Part shown: piece after piece, positions 49,401 through 61,771 of the stretch
How the letters are laid out: every line of letters begins with the position of its first letter
How positions within the stretch are numbered: the first letter of the stretch is position 1
From: Bryopsis sp. KO-2023
Lineage: Eukaryota; Chlorophyta; Ulvophyceae; Bryopsidales; Bryopsidaceae
Reading direction: 5' to 3'
DNA length: 64,000 nucleotides
Assembly (NCBI GenBank): GCA_030272585.1
Contig: BSYQ01000006.1
Location: forward strand, 3,683,001 to 3,747,000
Position numbers and translations under genes: made by a program
The notes under the pieces: model-generated
The model's database searches: none
Told to the model about the DNA's origin: nothing
The model's input: the letters and a program-made list of their open reading frames with translations, nothing else

Positions 49401-52400
49401 TTTGGAGGGTGGGTTACTTTTGGTAACATCCACCTCCTGTCCAAGTTTCACAATCATCCAATCTCTGATGACCCCCATCTGGTTGAATGTTCATTTGTGC
49501 ACATCTAGCTTACAGAATTCAACATGTGACAAATTGGCTCTGATTCTCCATGCTGAGCATGGATGTCTTCCAAATTGGGAGGGTGTGTCACTCATGGTAA
49601 CATCCACCTCCTGTCCAAGTTTCACAATCATCCAATCTCTGATGACCCCCATCTGGTTGAATGTTCATTTGTGCACATCTAGCTTACAGAATTCAACATG
49701 TGACAAATTGGCTGTGATTCTCCATGCTGAGCTTGGATGAGTCCCAAACTTGGAGGGTGTGTCACTTTTGGTAACATCCACCTCCTGTCCAAGTTTCACA
49801 ATCATCCAATCTCTGATGACCCCCATCTGGTTGAATGTTCATTTGTGCACATCTAGCTTACAGAATTCAACATGTGACAAATTGGCTGTGATTCTCCATG
49901 CTGAGCTTGGATGAGTCCCAAACTTGGAGGGTGTGTCACTTCTGGTAACATCCACCTCCTGTCCAAGTTTCACAATCATCCAATCTCTGATGACCCCAAT
50001 CTGGTTGAATGTTCATCTGTGCACATCTAGCTTACAGAATTCAACATGTGACAAATTGGCTCTGATTCTCCATGCTGAGCATGGATGTCTTCCAAATTGG
50101 GAGGGTGTGTCACTCATGGTAACATCCACCTCCTGTCCAAGTTTCACTTTCATCCAATCCCTCATGACCCCCATCTGGTTGAATGTTCATTTGTGCACAT
50201 CTAGCTTACAGAATTCAACATGTGACAAATTGGCTGTGATTCTCCATGCTGAGCATGGATGTCTCCCAATTTTGGAGGGTGGGTTACTTTTGGTAACATC
50301 CACCTCCTGTCCAAGTTTCACTTTCATCCAATCTCTTATGGCCCCCATCTGGCTGAATGTTCATTTGTGCACATCTAGCTTACAGAATTCAACATGTGAC
50401 AAATTGGCTCTGATTCTCCATGCTGAGCATGGATGTCTTCCAAATTTGGAGGGTGTGTCACTCATGGTAACATCCACCTCCTGTCGAAGTTTCACAATCA
50501 TCCAATCTCTGATGACCCCAATCTGGTTGAATGTTCATTTGTGCACATCTAGCTTACAGAATTCAACATGTGACAAATTGGCTCTGATTCTCCATGCTGA
50601 GCTTGGATGACTCCCAAACTTGGAGGGTGTGTCACTCATGGTAACATCCACCTCCTGTCCAAGTTTCACAATCATCCAATCTCTGATGACCCCCATCTGG
50701 TTGAATGTTCATTTGTGCACATCTAGCTTACAGAATTCAACATGTGACAAATTGGCTGTGATTCTCCATGCTGAGCTTGGATGAGTCCCAAACTTGGAGG
50801 GTGTGTCACTTTTGGTAACATCCACCTCCTGTCCAAGTTTCACAATCATCCAATCTCTGATGACCCCAATCTGGTTGAATGTTCATCTGTGCACATCTAG
50901 CTTACAGAATTCAACATGTGACAAATTGGCTCTGATTCTCCATGCTGAGCATGGATGTCTTCCAAATTTGGAGGGTGTGTCACTTTTGGTAACATCCACC
51001 TCCTGTCCAAGGTTCACTTTCATCCAATCCCTCATGGCCCCAATCTGGTTGAATGATCACTTGTGCACATCTAGCTTGCAGAATTCAACATGTGACAAAT
51101 TGGCTGTGACTCTCCATGCTGAGCTTGGATGACTCCCAAATTTGGAGGGTGTGTCACTCATGGTAACATCCACCTCCTGTCGAAGTTTCACAATCATCCA
51201 ATCCCTCATGACCCCAATCTGGTTGAATGTTCATTTGTGCACATCTAGCTTACAGAATTCAACATGTGACAAATTGGCTCTGATTCTCCATGCTGAGCAT
51301 GGATGTCTTCCAAATTTGGAGGGTGTGTCACTCATGGTAACATCCACCTCCTGTCCAAGTTTCACAATCATCCAATCTCTGATGACCCCCATCTGGTTGA
51401 ATGTTCATTTGTGCACATCTAGCTTACAGAATTCAACATGTGACAAATTGGCTGTGATTCTCCATGCTGAGCTTGGATGAGTCCCAAACTTGGAGGGTGT
51501 GTCACTTCTGGTAACATCCACCTCCTGTCCAAGTTTTACAATCATCCAATCTCTGATGACCCCAATATGGTTGAATATTCATTTGTGCACATCTAGCTTA
51601 CAGAATTCAACATGTGACAAATTGGCTCTGATTCTCCATGCTGAGCATGGATGTCTTCCAAATTTGGAGGGTGTGTCACTTCTGGTAACATCCACCTCCT
51701 GTCCAAGTTTCACAATCATCCAATCTCTGATGACCCCAATATGGTTGAATATTCATTTGTGCACATCTAGCTTACAGAATTCAACATGTGACAAATTGGC
51801 TCTGATTCTCCATGCTGAGCATGGATGTCTTCCAAATTTGGAGGGTGTGTCACTCATGGTAACATCCACCTCCTGTCCAAGTTTCACAATCATCCAATCT
51901 CTGATGACCCCAATCTGGTTGAATGTTCATCTGTGCACATCTAGCTTACAGAATTCAACATGTGACAAATTGGCTCTGATTCTCCATGCTGAGCATGGAT
52001 GTCTTCCAAATTGGGAGGGTGTGTCACTCATGGTAACATCCACCTCCTGTCCAAGTTTCACAATCATCCAATCTCTGATGACCCCCATCTGGTTGAATGT
52101 TCATTTGTGCACATCTAGCTTACAAAATTCAACATGTGACAAATTGGCTCTGATTCTCCATGCTGAGCTTGGATGAGTCCCAAACTTGGAGGGTGTGTCA
52201 CTTTTGGTAACATCCACCTCCTGTCCAAGTTTCACAATCATCCAATCTCTGATGACCCCAATATGGTTGAATATTCATTTGTGCACATCTAGCTTACAGA
52301 ATTCAACATGTGACAAATTGGCTCTGATTCTCCATGCTGAGCATGGATGTCTTCCAAATTTGGAGGGTGTGTCACTCATGGTAACATCCACCTCCTGTCC

Positions 52401-55400
52401 AAGTTTCACAATCATCCAATCTCTGATGACCCCAATCTGGTTGAATGTTCATCTGTGCACATCTAGCTTACAGAATTCAACATGTGACAAATTGGCTCTG
52501 ATTCTCCATGCTGAGCATGGATGTCTTCCAAATTGGGAGGGTGTGTCACTCATGGTAACATCCACCTCCTGTCCAAGTTTCACAATCATCCAATCTCTGA
52601 TGACCCCCATCTGGTTGAATGTTCATTTGTGCACATCTAGCTTACAGAATTCAACATGTGACAAATTGGCTGTGATTCTCCATGCTGAGCTTGGATGAGT
52701 CCCAAACTTGGAGGGTGTGTCACTTTTGGTAACATCCACCTCCTGTCCAAGTTTCACAATCATCCAATCTCTGATGACCCCAATATGGTTGAATATTCAT
52801 TTGTGCACATCTAGCTTACAGAATTCAACATGTGACAAATTGGCTCTGATTCTCCATGCTGAGCTTGGATGAGTCCCAAACTTGGAGGGTGTGTCACTTC
52901 TGGTAACATCCACCTCCTGTCCAAGTTTCACAATCATCCAATCTCTGATGACCCCAATCTGGTTGAATGTTCATCTGTGCACATCTAGCTTACAGAATTC
53001 AACATGTGACAAATTGGCTCTGATTCTCCATGCTGAGCATGGATGTCTTCCAAATTGGGAGGGTGTGTCACTCATGGTAACATCCACCTCCTGTCCAAGT
53101 TTCACTTTCATCCAATCCCTCATGACCCCCATCTGGTTGAATGTTCATTTGTGCACATCTAGCTTACAGAATTCAACATGTGACAAATTGGCTGTGATTC
53201 TCCATGCTGAGCATGGATGTCTCCCAATTTTGGAGGGTGGGTTACTTTTGGTAACATCCACCTCCTGTCCAAGTTTCACTTTCATCCAATCTCTTATGGC
53301 CCCCATCTGGCTGAATGTTCATTTGTGCACATCTAGCTTACAGAATTCAACATGTGACAAATTGGCTCTGATTCTCCATGCTGAGCATGGATGTCTTCCA
53401 AATTTGGAGGGTGTGTCACTCATGGTAACATCCACCTCCTGTCGAAGTTTCACAATCATCCAATCTCTGATGACCCCAATCTGGTTGAATGTTCATTTGT
53501 GCACATCTAGCTTACAGAATTCAACATGTGACAAATTGGCTCTGATTCTCCATGCTGAGCTTGGATGACTCCCAAACTTGGAGGGTGTGTCACTCATGGT
53601 AACATCCAACTCCTGTCCAAGTTTCACAATCATCCAATCTCTGATGACCCCCATCTGGTTGAATGTTCATTTGTGCACATCTAGCTTACAGAATTCAACA
53701 TGTGACAAATTGGCTGTGATTCTCCATGCTGAGCTTGGATGAGTCCCAAACTTGGAGGGTGTGTCACTTTTGGTAACATCCACCTCCTGTCCAAGTTTCA
53801 CAATCATCCAATCTCTGATGACCCCAATCTGGTTGAATGTTCATCTGTGCACATCTAGCTTACAGAATTTAACATGTGACAAATTGGCTCTGATTCTCCA
53901 TGCTGAGCATGGATGTCTTCCAAATTTGGAGGGTGTGTCACTTTTGGTAACATCCACCTCCTGTCCAAGGTTCACTTTCATCCAATCCCTCATGGCCCCA
54001 ATCTGGTTGAATGATCACTTGTGCACATCTAGCTTGCAGAATTCAACATGTGACAAATTGGCTGTGACTCTCCATGCTGAGCTTGGATGACTCCCAAATT
54101 TGGAGGGTGTGTCACTCATGGTAACATCCACCTCCTGTCGAAGTTTCACAATCATCCAATCCCTCATGACCCCAATCTGGTTGAATGTTCATTTGTGCAC
54201 ATCTAGCTTACAGAATTCAACATGTGACAAATTGGCTCTGATTCTCCATGCTGAGCATGGATGTCTTCCAAATTTGGAGGGTGTGTCACTCATGGTAACA
54301 TCCACCTCCTGTCCAAGTTTCACAATCATCCAATCTCTGATGACCCCCATCTGGTTGAATGTTCATTTGTGCACATCTAGCTTACAGAATTCAACATGTG
54401 ACAAATTGGCTGTGATTCTCCATGCTGAGCTTGGATGAGTCCCAAACTTGGAGGGTGTGTCACTTCTGGTAACATCCACCTCCTGTCCAAGTTTTACAAT
54501 CATCCAATCTCTGATGACCCCAATATGGTTGAATATTCATTTGTGCACATCTAGCTTACAGAATTCAACATGTGACAAATTGGCTCTGATTCTCCATGCT
54601 GAGCATGGATGTCTTCCAAATTTGGAGGGTGTGTCACTTCTGGTAACATCCACCTCCTGTCCAAGTTTCACAATCATCCAATCTCTGATGACCCCAATAT
54701 GGTTGAATATTCATTTGTGCACATCTAGCTTACAGAATTCAACATGTGACAAATTGGCTCTGATTCTCCATGCTGAGCATGGATGTCTTCCAAATTTGGA
54801 GGGTGTGTCACTCATGGTAACATCCACCTCCTGTCCAAGTTTCACAATCATCCAATCTCTGATGACCCCAATCTGGTTGAATGTTCATCTGTGCACATCT
54901 AGCTTACAGAATTCAACATGTGACAAATTGGCTCTGATTCTCCATGCTGAGCATGGATGTCTTCCAAATTGGGAGGGTGTGTCACTCATGGTAACATCCA
55001 CCTCCTGTCCAAGTTTCACAATCATCCAATCTCTGATGACCCCCATCTGGTTGAATGTTCATTTGTGCACATCTAGCTTACAAAATTCAACATGTGACAA
55101 ATTGGCTCTGATTCTCCATGCTGAGCTTGGATGAGTCCCAAACTTGGAGGGTGTGTCACTTTTGGTAACATCCACCTCCTGTCCAAGTTTCACAATCATC
55201 CAATCTCTGATGACCCCAATATGGTTGAATATTCATTTGTGCACATCTAGCTTACAGAATTCAACATGTGACAAATTGGCTCTGATTCTCCATGCTGAGC
55301 ATGGATGTCTTCCAAATTTGGAGGGTGTGTCACTCATGGTAACATCCACCTCCTGTCCAAGTTTCACAATCATCCAATCTCTGATGACCCCAATCTGGTT

Positions 55401-55996
55401 GAATGTTCATCTGTGCACATCTAGCTTACAGAATTCAACATGTGACAAATTGGCTCTGATTCTCCATGCTGAGCATGGATGTCTTCCAAATTGGGAGGGT
55501 GTGTCACTCATGGTAACATCCACCTCCTGTCCAAGTTTCACAATCATCCAATCTCTGATGACCCCCATCTGGTTGAATGTTCATTTGTGCACATCTAGCT
55601 TACAGAATTCAACATGTGACAAATTGGCTGTGATTCTCCATGCTGAGCTTGGATGAGTCCCAAACTTGGAGGGTGTGTCACTTTTGGTAACATCCACCTC
55701 CTGTCCAAGTTTCACAATCATCCAATCTCTGATGACCCCAATATGGTTGAATATTCATTTGTGCACATCTAGCTTACAGAATTCAACATGTGACAAATTG
55801 GCTCTGATTCTCCATGCTGAGCATGGATGTCTTCCAAATTTGGAGGGTGTGTCACTCATGGTAACATCCACCTCCTGTCCAAGTTTCACAATCATCCAAT
55901 CTCTGATGACCCCAATCTGGTTGAATGATCACTTGTGCACATCTAGCTTACAAAATTCAACATGTGACAAATTGGCTCTGATTCTCCATGCTGAGC
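43450..55996 (+). repeat. Satellite array B, 174-bp monomers, about 72 units
   Basis: The unit runs from GATTCTCCATGCTGAGC through GGAGGGTGTGTCACTTTTGG, ATCCACCTCCTGTCCAAG, TGTGCACATCTAGCTTACAG and AACATGTGACAAATTGGCTC back to the start. The first and last GATTCTCCATGCTGAGC are 12,528 bp apart, exactly 72 x 174. The consensus holds no CG dinucleotide. A near-perfect palindrome, CCATGCTGAGCATGG, occurs in many units. Left-end units are the most diverged. A 58-codon frame is open through many units and closed in others by TGA at one fixed place (GGATGA). I regard it as non-coding. Confidence 0.97.
49924..55839 (+). repeat. Two adjacent copies of a 17-monomer higher-order repeat
   Basis: Blocks 49924-52881 and 52882-55839 are each 2,958 bp (17 x 174). 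They share rare variants at a 2,958-bp offset: GGGTTACTTTTGG (50,280/53,238), CTGTCGAAG (50,481/53,439) and AAGTTTTACAATC (51,533/54,491). Only a few differences were seen, for example CCAACTCC at 53,607 and GAATTTAAC at 53,866. It is a recent tandem duplication. The match stops at both outer edges. Confidence 0.92.
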
Positions 55997-56399
55997 TGGA
56001 GGATGGGGGAGGAAAAGGAGGGAAAAAAAAAAAAAAGGGATGGTGGAGGGGGGAAGGGGGGGAAATCAATCCATCCATCAATCAATCAATCAAGCAAGCA
56101 AGCAAAGAAAGACGGTTACTGGGCTTGGGGGTTCGAATCCTCCCAACCGTTTCTCCACTAACTCCCAACAATCCTCTAATCAAATCCAATCCTTTAGCGA
56201 ATTCAATCAACCCAACTCCTCCACGCTACACAAGTCACGCCGTCCGTCGGCCACTCAACCAACCCATCCCAATTCTCACTCAAAGCTAACCTGTGCTGTA
56301 CTCAGTACTCCCACCACACACCAACTGAATCACACTCCCATCCACCTCTTTGGTGGCTCACACTCTCACCTCAATTCTAAATCAACCCACGAAATCCCA
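55997..56399. other. Array right flank: A/G tract and ATCA microsatellite
   Basis: The satellite ends abruptly at GCTGAGC. A purine-rich tract, an ATCA/AGCA microsatellite (56,066-56,106), the tRNA-like hairpin at 56,112 and C-rich sequence like that at 9.2 and 10.1 kb follow. No gene seen. Confidence 0.6.
56112..56150 (+). other. tRNA minihelix-like sequence (B box, no D or anticodon arm)
   Basis: ACGGTT and AACCGT pair as an acceptor-like stem. Inside it, GGGGG-TTCGAAT-CCTCC forms a T arm, with the perfect B box GGTTCGAATCC. D and anticodon arms are replaced by eight bases. It is probably a deletion remnant of a tRNA or a SINE, not a functional tRNA. Confidence 0.45.
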
Positions 56400-58700
56400 T
56401 CAGATCTCATTTAGATGATTTCTGATGAACTTTAAATTTTGCAAGCATGTTTCTATGTCTAAAGGCAACATGCTTGCAAAATTTCAAGTCCATCTGATTA
56501 CGTAAGACCCAAATAAGGGGGAAAATCCTTGTTTTTTAGCGGTATTCTAAATATAACTCGACTATGACTAAACATTTTCATGTGAAATTTTGGTGGAAGA
56601 TGCATATTGATGTTATCTTCCCACCAAAAAAAACCGGGGTCAAAAATATGGGGTATGGGCTGAGATATGGCCTTTTTTCTGGGGTAGCCCCTATTTGATT
56701 TATAATAAAAAATATCCAAGTCCTTAAGGGGGGGGGAAATCACAGAAATCTGTCCACTTCAGCCCCCTATATCTTATCACTCAAAGCATGGATGACTGTG
56801 AAACTTTGAAGGGATAAAGTCTATACTAACATCTCAATTGTGACCAAAGGACAGAAAAAAATATGTATTACGTGATATGTTATGACCTCTTGAAAACAGG
56901 AAAATCCACGAATGAAAAATCCCCATAACTCATTACATACTTTTTAGATGGGTCTAAAATTTGAACAGGAGTTGGAAAGTGTTGTGTTTCAAACATGTGA
57001 GAAATTTCAGATCCATCTGAGCACATTTAGGTCATTGCAGTTTAGCATAATGGAATTTAATTCTATTTTATAGAGGACTTCCCTCACTAAATCCTTCATA
57101 ACTTTTCATTGAATTCATGGAATCATCTGAAAGTTGAACAGGAGTTGGAAATTGTTGTGTTTCAGACACATGAAACATTTCGAATCCATCTGAGCTCATT
57201 TAGGTCATTGCAGTTTAGCATAATGGAATTTAGTTCTATTTTTATAGAGGACTTCCCTCTCTCAATCCTTCATAACTTTTCAATCGATTCATGGATGGAC
57301 TTGAAACTTTGACAGCATGTGTAAAATGTTGTTGATCACACACATGCAAAGTTTCAAATCCATCATAGCACATCCAAACCTGGTTTGGGTGGAATGTGTG
57401 AGACGATGTGGTAAAAATGATGAAAATCGTTCTAAGGATCGCTCAGCCCGTTTGAATGGAGCTCACTAAATCATCAATAACTCATCATTTACAGGGTGTA
57501 ATATCCCAAACTTTTGACACAGTGTATCCAGGAAATATATCCAACTGTTGTTGAAATTTCAAGCTCATCAAACAATGTTTAGGTACTCTCGGAGACCGTT
57601 TAGTGGAGGCCTATTTTTAGGGGGTGTAGGAGGTGGAAGTAAAGGTACTACTGTGACTTCAGTGGCTTGTGTAGGGGCCATAACTGAATGAAATAACTTC
57701 AAATTTTGACAGACTGTTGATTTTGGTGTTTCAAACAGTCGGTCAAAATTTAGGATGAAACCAAGCATGACTAACATGATTCTTGGGATCCTGATCAAAT
57801 CTGACTGATCAGTCAGATCCGAAAAATCCTAAATCATGAAATTTGTTCCCAATATTTCTACAGCATGTTTTTATATGTGTTTTTAACATTTCCTCCAAGT
57901 TTCAAGTCAATTGGAGCTGTTATCAGGCCTCTGTGGGGAATTTTAGTTGGGTGGCTCCAAAGGGATTTTCTAGGATTCTAGGCACCTGGCAGAATCCTCC
58001 ATGGAGGCCTGATAAGTGGTCTGATGCCTCTGAAACTTCGAGGGCATGTGTTCGAGGTGTTTTCGAAGTGGCATGCAAAAGTTTGGAGAAGAAGAAAAAA
58101 GTATGACGTGATTATTGGGATCCTGATCAGAGCTGACTGATCAGCCGGATCAGATGGATCTTAAATGAAAGACTTTTTCTCCAAAATTTTGCATGCCACT
58201 TGGACAACACCTCAAAAACATGCCCACAAAGTTTCAAGGCATTTGGATAATTTCTGAGGCTTTTATGAGGTTGTGAAGTTTGGTGGGTTTTTTGGTGGAG
58301 TAAGAGATAGTCTAGGGAGGAGGGGCATGCACAGAATCCTCCATGGAGGCCTGATCAGGGATCTGATTCCCCTCAAATTTTGAGGGCATGTGGATGGGAC
58401 CTCCATGCAGCTGCATGAAAAATTCTGGAGAAAAAAGCTGCCTTGGTGAAGGAGATATGGCGGATCCCGTGGATCAGGAAGAAAGGGGGTTCGAGGATTC
58501 AGGCGACCCCCTCGGGCTAACTTTTCGCACAGACCACCGTGGAGGCGCCACGACCCACCGATGTCAAGGATTTCGTCCCAGGATGTCTCCGGTATACAAA
58601 CATATACAATTCCAGCTGTCATACACAGAAATTGAAATGCCCAAGAAATTTTCAGTTGTGCATTTAAATGTGTACATTGAATGCACAATTTCCCAATGTC
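56400..58700. repeat. Decayed satellite-like monomers, partly inverted to array B
   Basis: CATAACT occurs at 56,924, 57,097 and 57,271, and GAGGACTTCCCTC at 57,073 and 57,247, giving steps of 173-174 bp; later units stretch to about 200 bp. The words TGAAAGTTGAACAGGAGTTGG and TTGAAACTTTGACAGCATGTG resemble the reverse complement of array B (TGAAACTTGGACAGGAGGTGG). Further right, CCTCCATGGAGGCCTGAT recurs at about 57,997 and 58,340, and GATCCTGATCA at about 57,787 and 58,117. Non-coding. Confidence 0.65.
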
Positions 58701-59501
58701 CATCAAACCATCATGTGTAACATCAGCCCCGAGTCCGAATCTTCACGTTCGGCTTGAGGTCCTTGACGAGACCAAAAGCGATGGAAGCAACCTCGCTTGG
58801 GCTTGGTGTAGGACCCACACTGGACGCTACGTCGCCGGAAGAGACGACATCTCCACACTTTGATGTGGTTCCACCAACGTGGAGCTGTACGTGACAAAAT
58901 GACTTTGGCTCCAGCAATTTTTTGTTTGATGCTTGTGTATAAAAATCACTGAAAATACCAAGTGTACATGATTCTCAGTTGCAAGTGACACCCCACGCGG
59001 CTCTTGGTGGGTATCACATTTCGTGTCCATGGCGGTCGAGGCACCGACACACCAAATTCCACCTAAATGGGAAGGTTCACAACATTTCCCTCGGAAGTAT
59101 TTTGAGGTGAATTTTCCTTAGATCATAATCATACCAATGTTGGGACCAGCGAGGAGATCTGTTTTAATTTCGAGGTTCTTCTTCTTGTTCCTTATTGTGG
59201 GGATGATGATTCGACTTGTTCAAAGCACAAAGTGTGCAAAGTGTTTCACATTTTTTATATGGATTTCCAGTTTACAATGTGCCTGAAAATCAAGCTGGAC
59301 TGGTTGAAAAAAACTCACATCACAGGAATAAACCTTCGCTAGAGACCACCACATGTTTAAAGCAAATGGAAGAAATTAAACAAGCACCTTTTTCATTACC
59401 CCCCTATGTAACTTTATCTCCCTTGTTTTCTCTTTCATCTCCTCTCTCATGCCCAATTTTTTCAGCCCCCTATCTCGTTTTCAGATTCTCCCTCCACATT
59501 C

Positions 59502-59534
<33 letters not shown>

Positions 59535-59613
59535 TTTCTTTCTTTCTTTCTTTCTTTTTCTTTTTCTTTTTTTTCTCAACACATTTTATTTCATCGCATT
59601 CCATGTTTTTCAG
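58701..59613. other. Intergenic; possible short minus-strand exon
   Basis: A minus-strand frame at 58,917-58,726 (containing GGTTSKCGDVVSSGDVASSV and FGLVKDLKPNVKI) looks moderately protein-like. It has no recognised match and no clear partner exon. The rest is AT-rich, ending in a TTTC microsatellite. Confidence 0.25.
59504..59573. repeat. (TTTC)n microsatellite
   Basis: About 15 TTTC units with minor interruptions end just before the candidate first exon of the recombinase-like gene and may serve as its polypyrimidine tract. Confidence 0.9.
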
Positions 59614-61732
59614 ACCATGTCAAAGCTTTCTCCCAGCAACATCTTGTCATTCCTTGGGCTTGGGGCACCTGTACACGGCATCAGCGACAAAACACTCCGT
59701 TTTGTGCAGCAATTCCGTTCGACCATCCTCTTGCGGGGCAACCATGATTCAGATGACACTTGTAACACAAATAAAAAATACTGGCCGAGAATCTGCCAAT
59801 TTCTGGTATGCGAGATTTCCTTCTCCCAAATTTGAACTGTGGTCTACCTTCACTTTATTTATTTTACAGTTTGCACCCCCAAACTATTAAATTTAAGACA
59901 GGATACATGAGTGCCAGAATACATACCAAAAAAGTGTGCATGTTATGAAAAAAACAAGCTGGAGCAACCCCACAATCGGACTTGAAGAACAGAAAGTAAT
60001 AGCGAAATTATTCCAGTTCACAGTTTTGGAAAATATAGAGCGCACCACTGCATGGTACTTTGCTTGCCCCATCGATCTTACCAAGAATGTCGCTTCCCAT
60101 CGAAGTAGCACGAGATACTTTGCTGCCTGGGTCACTCACCCAATATATTTATGTGTATGTACATATCAGTATATATATGTAAAACACATGGACCTGCATG
60201 GCTGTTGGCCGGCAGAAATTTTTTCTGGGGGCGACGGTTTTCATGGGATCGCGATCATTTTTTTTTTCTATGCAATAAGGTACCAAGTGGATATTCCCGG
60301 GAGTTTTTCATCCAATCTGTTGCAGTCCTTGTGTAAATTCACGTCCTGGGGGAACCCACAGTGGGACACCAATACATTTCTCTCGGAAAAAAAAAGGACT
60401 CTCCCAATTGACATTAACAGTTTGTTACATGAATTTCTGAGTCAGCCTATAACATATTTTTATGAAACGGGCTGCACTCGACACTTTATTTGCCTCGTGT
60501 ACCAAATTTCGATATCAAATATATATATATATATAACAAGGAAATGTATGTTTCATTTGTCTTCCACATCTTTAAATTAATTGTTTGGACGTTTAAGTAC
60601 CACAACGCCCTCAAAAATCATACCGGTTTCTTGTTTTCCCATCACCCAGAAACACACCTGATTTTTTTCTTTGTCAAGGTTTAAAATCACGCAATTCAAA
60701 GACCCGAAACACCACGACAAGAAGTTACACAAAAAAAAACAAAAGTGAGAATAAAAATAAATATATTTTTTTATTAATTAAGTTTTTATGTTTTTTACCT
60801 TTTAGGGCTGGCTTGCCTCGAGGCCTGATCTTCAGTCCAGCAGTATTGGGTGGGAATCGACCTGCCAACACCTATTCGCGAGTGAAGAAGCTGTTATTGC
60901 ATTCTTAGAGATAATTTTGAAGGAGACGAAAAAAGGGAGAGCAACAGAAGAAAATCGCAAAGTGTGACACTATTTTTTCCTTGTTATTGATAAAATACTT
61001 TTTGTAATAGAAAGCTTAAACGTAAAAAAAAAAAAAAAACGCTTAGATGATTTTATCAATGTTACCCGGTTTACCCCCTGGATTTAAGACCCCAAGAAGT
61101 CAACGGTGTCGCTGAAAAAGTAACTTGCGAACTGCCTGTTTTACTTTGCTTTTCAGAGGGGCAAAGACCCTATTTTTTATTTTTTTTATTTTTTTCGGGG
61201 GGGGGGGGGAGATTTGAGCACCTTTTGAACAGATTGGCTGGGCCTCCCTTGTCTTTAGAATCAGGGTGTGATCGCAACATTCCACACACTTTGCCTCCAC
61301 CCTGCAAGTATTGCAAGAAACTTTATTAGTGAAAAAAAAGAAGAGAAACCAGCCTGACTAAAACCACATATTCCACAGCATGCAAAGCAATGGATGTCTC
61401 CGAAAAGTTAGGAAAACTAAAAACTATTACAAACTGTTGGATTAATTCAAGATTTTCCCCCCCTCACCTCTGTGGAGCTCTTGGCCTTCTCGCTCAATCA
61501 ATTTCACAATTAATTTAATAAGAAATCGTTTGATTAATTTCGTTTTGTTTTCATCCTTTTTGCGCAACGGTAAGAAAAATGTTTTGTTGCTATGCTGAAT
61601 TGTTACCTTTTTTTTTTTAGGTTTGGAACGTCGCCTCGGTTGTTGAAGAGATGAAGAATTGCTGCGAAAGCGGCGTGGCGAAGCTTGGGATCCCTCAACG
61701 ACGTAACAAAGCACAAACATATCATGTAAGGA

Positions 61733-61771
<39 letters not shown>

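Noticed and set aside
43450..55996. CRISPR-like array
   Set aside because: The repeats are head-to-tail 174-bp units without variable spacers, and the DNA is eukaryotic.
43660..56289. Long repeated Cys-containing frames of 112-228 codons in array B
   Set aside because: They are the 58-codon reading of a 174-bp satellite, start at TTG and not ATG, and are closed in many units by the same GGATGA. One open frame of six per short unit is expected by chance.
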